From assembly GCA_964019055.1 (NCBI GenBank), contig OZ025222.1:6754746-6818745 (forward strand): a DNA stretch of 64,000 nucleotides, given 5' to 3'. The notes beneath the pieces are model-generated. The model saw only the letters and a program-made list of their open reading frames with translations. It did not search any database and had not been told where the DNA came from. A program made the translations under genes and the position numbers. Origin of the DNA: Anthopleura xanthogrammica. Lineage: Eukaryota > Cnidaria > Anthozoa > Actiniaria > Actiniidae. Below are positions 57,001 through 64,000 of the stretch, piece after piece. Within the stretch, counting starts at the first letter, position 1. Each line of letters starts with the position of its first letter.

Positions 57001-59466
57001 AAAATCACGTGACCTATTATTTCTTACTGACTTTGGTGTTCTCAATACAATATTCAACACGTTTTTCCCCATTTTTGTTTAGTTCCCATTTGTCATTTTA
57101 GTATTTTGCTAATTTCATTGGACAACGTTCTTGCAATTTGGTGTGAATGATATCTTCCAGCTCTTCGTATTCCAAACTGATGTCGTTAGTCGCAAATTAG
57201 GTACCGGTAACAGAAAAAAAATGTTTGTTTTTTTTTTCAGGTCCACGTTTCAGACGACTCCTCAGTGGCTGATCACTGCAGCTTTCATGCGTTAAATGAC
57301 CCCAAGGAACTCAAGTGGAAAACCCCTTGCAAGCATGTACATGATCAGAGCTGCTCACAGTGTGAGGAGCTGTGCAAGGTCCTAGAAGATATTGCTCATT
57401 TCCTGCGTCATCAGGCGGGTTTGTCTGGAGAAGAATTACAAGACCTTGAATACACTTATAAGGAGTCTGCAGAGGCTATCGCCGCTTGGAAAGCACACCA
57501 ACTTAGAAGCGTCAGGCAAGATCGAGCAAGAACATCCTGTTTAAGTAAGCTTGATGAGGAGTCGATACTCATAGTTCAGGATTGGGCGATGAAGTTTTTG
57601 CCTTTGAAGTATCGGGAATCCCAGTCCGACTGGTTCGGAAAGCGGGGCATTTCTTGGCATATCAGCGTGGTAGCACGAAAAGTGGATGGACACCTGCAAT
57701 GTCAGTCCTTTGTTCACATTGCTGAGAGATGCTCCCAAGACACATTAGCTGTTGTACGTATCCTAGAGCACACCTTGCGCTCACTGAAATCTGAGCATCC
57801 AGAGATTACGACAGCTTATATTCGCCAGGACAACGCTGGATGCTATCACAGCTCGCTGTTGATAAAATCTTGTCGTTTGATGAAGAAGAAGACTGGAATC
57901 AGCATTCGCCGGGCGGATTTTAGTGACCCCCAAGGAGGCAAGGGGGCGTGCGACAGGAAAGCTGCCTCAATAAAGGCCCACGTAAAGCGTTACATAAACG
58001 AAGGCCATGATGTTCAGAACGCTCAAGATCTCCGTGATGCTATTACATCTGAAGGCGGGTTAAATGGTGTTCGTGTTGCCCTGGTTGATGCAGATGACAC
58101 GGAAATGAAATCCAAGGTGCCTCAAGCAAAGCTGGCCGGAATCAGTTTCCTAAACAATTTCGAGTACAGCGATAAAGGAGTTAAAGTGTGGAAGGCATTT
58201 GAAGTTGGCAAAGGAAAACTCCTTAAAAAAAACGAAATGGAAGGTAATTGCATTTAAAAAGTATTTCTGAAGCTAACTATTAGTTCTATGAGGAATGAAA
58301 TTGCGACACGGAACAGACCAATAACCCAACTTCACTGAAATAGCTGTACGAGTTCTTTTCCAGTGTTCTGTTTTTCTTGCTTCAACACCATTTTCTATTT
58401 TTGTTAACTCAAAATGTAGATCAAGATGTTGAAAAATGTGTCAGTTGGTAGTGTTAGAAGGTGATTATATGGTTTCTAATTTATATCATAGGGCCCCTCC
58501 ATTTTTTACTTTTCATCATTGCGCTTTACTACGTGCTAAAATGAGGTCTTTTTCCCTACAGTTCCAGACTACCTGCAGACTTGTTTATTCCAAGCTAAGT
58601 TCTCCACTGGCGACTTTGTTAGTGTTTCAAGGGAAAGCTCATTGAAAGTGAGAGACAAGCAGCCCAAAGTGGTGCAGCAAGACAATTCAACAGCAAATGA
58701 ACTCCTTAGTTGTCCAAATGAAGGGTGCGTGAAGATGTACCAGCGTCACTCTAGTCTAGAGAAGCACCTTTCATTTGGACAATGCAAGATGATGCCTGAA
58801 AAGGACTCCCTCCTTGATTCGGCAAAGAAAAGGTACCATGTTCTTTTATCCGAAGGTGCCACAGATAGCGTCATTTCATCAACATCAGGAGAACAGGGTG
58901 ACACATCTGCCACGGCTACTTTACCTGAAGGATGGGCTTTGAAAACAAATAAAAAAGCCAATCGGTTCAATGACGCCCAGAGACAATACTTAGAAGAAAA
59001 ATTCTACCTTGGTCAAGCCACTGGTAAGAAACAAGATCCAAATACCGTCTCTCGTGATATGAGATTTGCCCGGAAATTGGATGGCTCGAAGCTCTTTAGC
59101 TGTGACGAATACCTTAGCCCACAGCAAATACAATCATATTTTTCACGAACGGCCGCAAAAGTAAGAAATCAAGAATACTCCGAGGCAGATCAAGCAGCAG
59201 CACAAGACGAAAAGCTATACGATGAACTTCGCCAAGACATTCTAGATAAAGTACGCCTATGCCATCCAGTTATTTATGACAACTTGGACATCTGTGCTAT
59301 GGCCAAGGGAAACCGATTGCAGCAACTGAGCATAGCTATGCTCAGTACTATCTGCGAGTTTTTTGATGTACCGACAGAAGAGTTTAACAACAAAAGAAAA
59401 AAGCAATATATTGATGCCCTCAATGAACTTGTTCTGGCATGTGACTGTAATAATGCGAGCTCGTAA
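54085..59466 (+). CDS. Large transposase-like protein of the TTAA element, six exons, about 1,187 aa
   Basis: Exons 54085-54271, 54437-54652, 55253-55476, 55970-56998, 57241-58243 and 58562-59466 join with agreeing phases, 3,564 nt. Copy A's initiator ATG is CTG here, so start or upstream exon is uncertain. N-terminal Cys/His blocks: ASCGFAKLVGGLCG, LTICPRHRDLFGMRW, CRQC. Helical middle: TRRQVLSIMADIV, YRFKMARHH, DLPFGQRYLRLSNGQV. A RNase-H-like candidate core has Asp in ILIVQDWAMKFLPLKY and AYIRQDNAGCYHS, then DFSDPQGGKGACDRKAASIK; the third acidic residue is unassigned. The C-terminus has a zinc finger (CPNEGCVKMYQRHSSLEKH) and a helical module (RFNDAQRQYLEEKF, then YLSPQQIQSYFSR). I do not recognise a named superfamily. 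Confidence 0.85.
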
Positions 59467-59634
59467 CTGGTGGTTTTCTGCTAATCCAGATATTAAAAAA
59501 AAGATCAGTTTATAAGTTTCAGTTTCAAGTTTAGATCGGATAAATAATTAATGGTTTTTTCCTTTCTTCATTCCCCCTTATATTAACTGCTTTAGATTTT
59601 TTAATGTGCCTAGTGTGGGCTATACTGATCGAAT
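59467..59634. other. 3' flank of the TTAA-element gene
   Basis: Short AT-rich spacer before the right TIR. Confidence 0.5.
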
Positions 59635-60658
59635 AAAAAGTAACAAGTACTTTGGGAACCCTGTGTTGGTCGGTTAATATGTAACTACCTACGCAACAAA
59701 CATTTGAAACGGTTTGGAATCATGTCGCGATCGTCACAAGCTAAAGTAACGTAACAAAGTTCTCGCCAAGAAAAGATTCTATCAAGGTTAGAATATTTCA
59801 ATGCATGCTTTTGAAAGTCTTTTTAAACCATTCTTTAAAACATTGTTTTGTTATTCCTTCGCCAACATTGTAATCCTGTATCTCATCAAAACTATGTTAT
59901 TCAGTTGTCAACTTCAAAATAAACGGCTACTGAACAGTGAGAAATTCTCGTCTTCTGAGCTTGATATTCCTTCCAAATTTTGATTACTGACTCCCTTGTG
60001 ATCTTGATAGACCTCGAGAAGCATTGTTTTGAATAAAAAAGCTTAGTAATTGAAATCATTGAACAAAAGTTGATCGATTATCCTCGCACTCGAAAGGTCA
60101 ACGAGTTGATAGATGAAGTAAAGTGCCCAGTGTTAAAAACGCTCCCAAATTTTTATATTTTGTTTACCCGAGCTGGATTTTTGATATATTCAAGTTCAAA
60201 TGATGCTTATAAAGGGAAAACTAGTTTTGTTTGAATAATCAGTGTACCAGATGACTATTTTTGCCCTCGAACTTCCAGTAAATATATGCGTGACACATCG
60301 TCGTCACAGGTCATAAATTAGAAAAATCGGAAATAAATTCGGGTTATCGTTACTTTTTAATCTAATACCACTAGAGTAGCCTTCAAGGTTGATACTTCAG
60401 TAAAGTAGCTTAGATTTTTCTGTTACTGTTTTAGAGATGAATTGGGAACCCGTTAAAAATGTTGATTTTTGAGGTCGGTTTCGGTGGCTTGGGAGGGCCA
60501 AACACAAAAATCCGTCTCAACTAAAAAATAAAAGCCCAAATAACCCCAAAGTTAGATATTTGAAACAAGTTACCAGAGACCTTTATTCTGACAAAGTATG
60601 AGAAAATCGGCTTTTTCTATCCTGCATAGGTATAGGTGGCATTTACAGCAAGCCGCTC
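59635..60658. repeat. Right terminal inverted repeat (about 1.02 kb)
   Basis: Partner of 52972-53993, with only a few single-base differences (for example in the copies of AAAATCTACGCTACTTTACT). Confidence 0.95.
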
Positions 60659-60660
60659 TT

Positions 60661-61399
60661 AAATGACTGGCTGCATCCAAAGATGACATACTGTCAAAGA
60701 AAATTCCAGATTAAACCTCCTGTTGCTATTCCAAGTCAAGAAGATGTAACATTAGATTGTGATGGCAAACAATCTGTTTCATGGCATTGCCCTGGTATTA
60801 GAACAAGTGCACCAATATCATTTTTATGTTTCAAAAACTTCTTTATTTTTTCTGTTGACCTTTTAAGTACAAGAAACAATTTGACTATGAAAGATCTACC
60901 AGATAGTATTGCATTACATGACAAAGTCATTTATCTACACAGTGCTACTTTATGGAATGGTAGTCATTATATTTCCATTTTTAATTATGCTAATGCCTGG
61001 TTTAGATATGATGGACTCAAAGAACACAGACAAATGAACACTGGACTCTGTTTGCTTGATAGTCAACCAAGAGGATATTTAGTGAGTCATGTTCTTTACA
61101 TTATGATAGCTGTATATACACTCAAATGTATTTTGTATTTCAATTTCTTCACAACCTTAAGAGTGGATGTCACGAAAAATCGAACATTTCGTGGCAACGG
61201 TCAAATTTTAGATTTCGCTCATATTTACATGTTTGGTAGAGCTATAGGTCCTATGTATCGTGGTGTAATTGGTTTGTTTAAATTCTTTATATTTTTCGAG
61301 AAAATCGGAAAAAACGATTTTTCACTTCAACGCCCCTATTTTGGCGGTAAAATATTGCCTAATTTTCAAGGCTTCGCGTTGGTTTGCAACACAAAATAA
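60661..61399 (+). pseudogene. YqaJ gene, 3' part: deubiquitinase-like C-terminus
   Basis: Directly after the TTAA the frame resumes as NDWLHPKMTYCQRKFQIKPP, continuing the protein cut at 52967. It includes VIYLHSATLWNGSHYISIF and NYANAWFRYDGL. The G-x-H-Y followed by a W-x-x-Y/F-D block is how the histidine region of ubiquitin-specific proteases looks. With the Cys box at about 52588-52650 this suggests a degenerate cysteine-protease domain fused to the nuclease. After about 61130 the sequence loses similarity to anything I know, so the true 3' end or an intron border may lie there. Confidence 0.7.
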
Positions 61400-62412
61400 A
61401 ACCGTGAAACTCTGTATATACTTCAAATATTACCTAAAGTATCTTCCAGCCAAGTTTGAAGGTTTTTAACGGAATTTATTCAATAAAATAAAATATTTCG
61501 TCTGACCTCCTCAATGGCCTTATGAAAAGTATCGTAACTTCAAAAAATCATTTCACCCAAAACTACGCAAAAAAAAGCAACAAAATTCTGGATTTTAGAA
61601 GATGAAATGCTGTTCTTGATGCTGGTATAAAAATGTTTTTGGGTATTTTTGTTTAAACGGAATACGAGCGACTTGAATTTGAAGATTTTTTACCAAATTT
61701 GCATAGTCGGCAAAATCAAAAGAATTTGGTTTTATGAATAATTTTGCTTTCTTTCCTTAACATTTATAGTAAACTGTCAAACGAACTTGGGAAGTAAAGT
61801 TGAATAGTTTTATTGGCTTAAGAAAATAATATAACCTTTAGATGTCTTACAATTTTCAAGTTGTTTTTTCTTTGCAAATAAACTGAAGCCGATATTTTTA
61901 AAACGCTCAGATACCCGGTGCAACATTCCTTGCAACCGATTATGAATACAATACTATTTCAGCAGCCAAAATAGGGAAAATCTCGATTTTTCCGATTAAT
62001 TTACGAGGATATTAGCAATGACTTAAACAAAATAAAACAAGCATTCAAATTTTATAGTGTGATGGTACACGCAAGGTTGCACCGTGTGTCGGAGCCTTTA
62101 TCGGCTTTGTTTACATCTTGTTCAACTATATTCAACTCCGTTTTTCTTAAACTTTTGTGGTCTTGTATATATAAAAAAATATTTTTTTCGTTGTTTTTAA
62201 ATCCTCAATACGTATATTTGTTTATTGATAGAAACACATTGGCCATTCTCATTGGTTTTTGGCACATCTGTTGGTAATAACAAAAAAAAACAATAAACAA
62301 TCTGACAGTGAAATCGACAACTTATAATTAGAAGTATTAAATCCAAAACAGACTGTTAATATGCGTCAAGAAAGCATGTAGTTTATTGTTATTTAGTCGA
62401 TTTTAGCACTGA
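61400..62412. other. No gene recognised
   Basis: AT-rich. It may hold the 5' region or left end of the element carrying copy C, but I could not identify terminal repeats. Confidence 0.4.
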
Positions 62413-64000
62413 ATGGAAGTCAACTGCTCTTTTCAAGCAATTGTCGGTGGTCTTTGTGGATGTAAACGGACAGATAAAGAGAAGAAGAGATGCCAGGAGA
62501 GCGGAGAGAGGATTATAGTTCCTATACTTTCCTGCGACAAAGAAATCGGAACGCACAAGTCTCTGTTTGCTTTCAGCGAGCCTGTTAATGAAGTTGACTT
62601 GATTCTTTGTCGTGCAGCGATATTTGCTCACCCAAAGGACATCCAAACCTTGACAATATGCGCGTATCATAGATACAATCTTGGATTGGGATGGATGAGA
62701 GGATCAAATACAAGATGTCGAGTTCCTGTTTCCTTATCAAACCACGGCAAGTCGAGAGCCAAATGGCCGAAATGCGAAAGAGGAGTTAGTAAAGATCAAT
62801 CTCAAATCATATTGAAGAAAACAGGAACTTTTGTTCCAGTCGGATCAGGTATTATAGATAAATTATTTGTTTCATTTATTATGAATTCAATTTTTCACAA
62901 TCAAGCGGTTTTTCTAAGTACCTTTTTTTCCATTCTTGGAATGTTAGGTATCTGCATTAATTGCAGGAAAAAACTCCATGATATGGACCAGATGGATAAA
63001 CAAACTTTGCTACGTCTGCAAGACTCCAAAAGCGATCTCACAGCAAAAATGAAAACTCTCAGCCTGGTAAATATTTCTTCCTTTAAAAGTATTTGAAAAT
63101 ATCTATAGATCTCTGGGTACCCTGTGTTACATTGATAAGCACCTTTCAGGAAGACTGGTATTCTTTCACTTTTCGAATACTGCGCCGTCCCTGTTAAGAA
63201 ATCGATAAAAATTAAATGTAAACATTTAAAAAATCGGTGCTCATTTTGCATGAATAGCTTTTCAAAGCCATTTCAAATTTCCTTTCTTTGAACCGTTTCA
63301 AACAATACATTTGAATGAAATAAAATCAATCAAACGACACGAAATATCGCTATAGAGCGAAAGGGCGTGGTCAGCAAAAATGGGCACGTTTGATATCCTT
63401 CTGTGAAAAAGGTTCGGAAAACGTTATTTTCATTATCATTATTTTTCCCCGACTTTAATTAAGGCAGAGAATGAAGACGGACGAGAAATGGATGAAGAAG
63501 TAACGTTCAAACCAAACCCAGATGAGTCACTTTTGACAACAGGAGAATTAGATACACCATATAGTGAAAAATCAAAGACCTTGTGGACATCCTTTGAAGT
63601 AGATGACGAGTCCTTTGTTATAGATCCTGCACCTGTGGAAAAATTAAACGCATATCTAGCGTCAAGAGACATTAGTCCGGTCCGTCACACACTTACAGTC
63701 CCATGGGAGGAGGCGTCGGAACGCACAAAGCGCTATTATGTTCGTAAGGGACGAGAAGTAGTTCACACCTGTCTAGAGGAAATTGTACCTGGAGAGTCCA
63801 ATACGCTACTCGATTGTTTGGTTAAAGACAAGCGCAATAGTACCACTGATTACTCTTTAGTTGATGCTCTCTGTGAGTGTTATCATAATAGCAGTCATTG
63901 GAGTACAAGAAGACAAATTCTATCCATCATAGCAGACAAAGTGAGCTTCAAGGAATTGAAAGAGTGGATACCTGACCTCACGAGGTACCGCTTTAACATA
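62413..64000 (+). CDS. Large TTAA-family transposase-like gene, copy C, partial
   Basis: Exon 1 (62413-62848) has an ATG and encodes MEVNCSFQAIVGGLCG, the block LTICAYHRYNLGLGWMR, and CRVPVSLSNHG. It corresponds to exons 1 and 2 of copies A and B without their intron. Exon 2 (62948-63066) carries the Cys pair (GICINCRKKLHDMDQ). Exon 3 starts at 63474 and runs off the window; it includes VRHTLTVPWEEASERTKRYY, TRRQILSIIADKVSF and IPDLTRYRFN, aligned with the helical middle of the other copies. Phases agree and no stops occur. It is clearly diverged from copies A and B, so it is a separate lineage. The catalytic part lies beyond the window end. Confidence 0.85.

Larger units (their letters stand above)
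52972..60658. mobile_element. 7.7 kb TTAA-inserted transposon with about 1 kb TIRs
   Basis: It begins GAGCGGCTTGCTGTAAATGC at 52972 and ends with the complement at 60658. Both sides carry TTAA (52968-52971 and 60659-60662). Removing the element and one TTAA restores a continuous reading frame in the YqaJ gene, which proves the borders. The TIRs are about 1,022 bp and nearly identical. Inside is one long six-exon gene on plus. TTAA targets are known for piggyBac and Kolobok elements. The encoded protein does not look like piggyBac, so a Kolobok relative or a new group is more likely. Confidence 0.95.

Noticed and set aside
53647..59983. Identical 60-aa open frames on opposite strands (53829-53647 and 59801-59983)
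   Set aside because: They are the same sequence in the two TIR arms, so identity reflects the repeat and not coding conservation.
52972..60658. Classification of the TTAA element as piggyBac
   Set aside because: TTAA fits, but the protein shows none of the piggyBac layout I would expect and the TIRs are far longer than usual.

Overview
The window is animal nuclear DNA: AT-rich, with spliced genes, a tRNA-like sequence, and a very high density of nested transposable elements. I recognise no ordinary host housekeeping gene. The repertoire (DIRS-like elements, a Crypton-type recombinase, G2E3-like HECT ligase genes, TTAA-inserting elements with long terminal repeats, many fold-back hairpins) suggests a marine invertebrate, most likely a cnidarian such as a coral or anemone. 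That assignment is inference.

Layout. 1-3.6 kb: the 3' half of a LINE, split by a 2.2 kb insertion, lying against a Tc1/mariner transposase exon. 4.6-10.4 kb: a complete 5.8 kb TA-inserted transposon with perfect 107-bp terminal inverted repeats (TIRs). It carries a six-exon DDE transposase and a convergent six-exon SAM-domain gene. 11.4-16.3 kb: a zinc-ribbon/UBL/RING/HECT ubiquitin-ligase gene (broken) converging on an integrase fragment, then a tRNA-like gene. 16.7-18.9 kb: a second HECT gene fragment. 19.0-21.0 kb: a LINE on the minus strand split by a 1.4 kb element with 9-bp target duplications. 21.9-28.5 kb: an unknown gene, a MITE, a Crypton-type tyrosine recombinase, a RING fragment and two paralogous minus-strand fragments. 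29.3-32.7 kb: a second TA-inserted transposon, with a PB1/zinc-knuckle gene converging on a DDE transposase. 33.1-36.5, 54.1-59.5 and 62.4-64.0 kb: three paralogues of a large unrecognised transposase. The middle one sits in a complete 7.7 kb element with about 1 kb TIRs and a TTAA duplication. 37.2-38.1 kb: two MITEs. 38.7-43.4 kb: a DIRS-like retroelement with an SGNH-hydrolase ORF and a 62-bp tandem array. 43.4-48.7 kb: a third UBL/UIM/HECT gene, carrying a THAP-encoding TIR element, again converging on an integrase gene. 50.5-61.4 kb: a SAP/SWIM/YqaJ-nuclease gene with a deubiquitinase-like tail, split cleanly by the 7.7 kb TTAA element.

The main pattern is accessory genes in mobile elements. 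Two different Tc1/mariner-type elements each pair their transposase with a convergent gene encoding a protein-assembly domain (SAM in one, PB1 in the other). Twice, a HECT-ligase gene converges on a DDE integrase. A YqaJ nuclease is fused to what looks like a ubiquitin-protease tail. So ubiquitin-fold and oligomerisation functions keep appearing beside DDE recombinases. Many copies carry isolated stops or frameshifts, so most are decaying. The SAM-domain gene and the 7.7 kb TTAA element's gene have open, splice-consistent frames, although the latter lacks an ATG.
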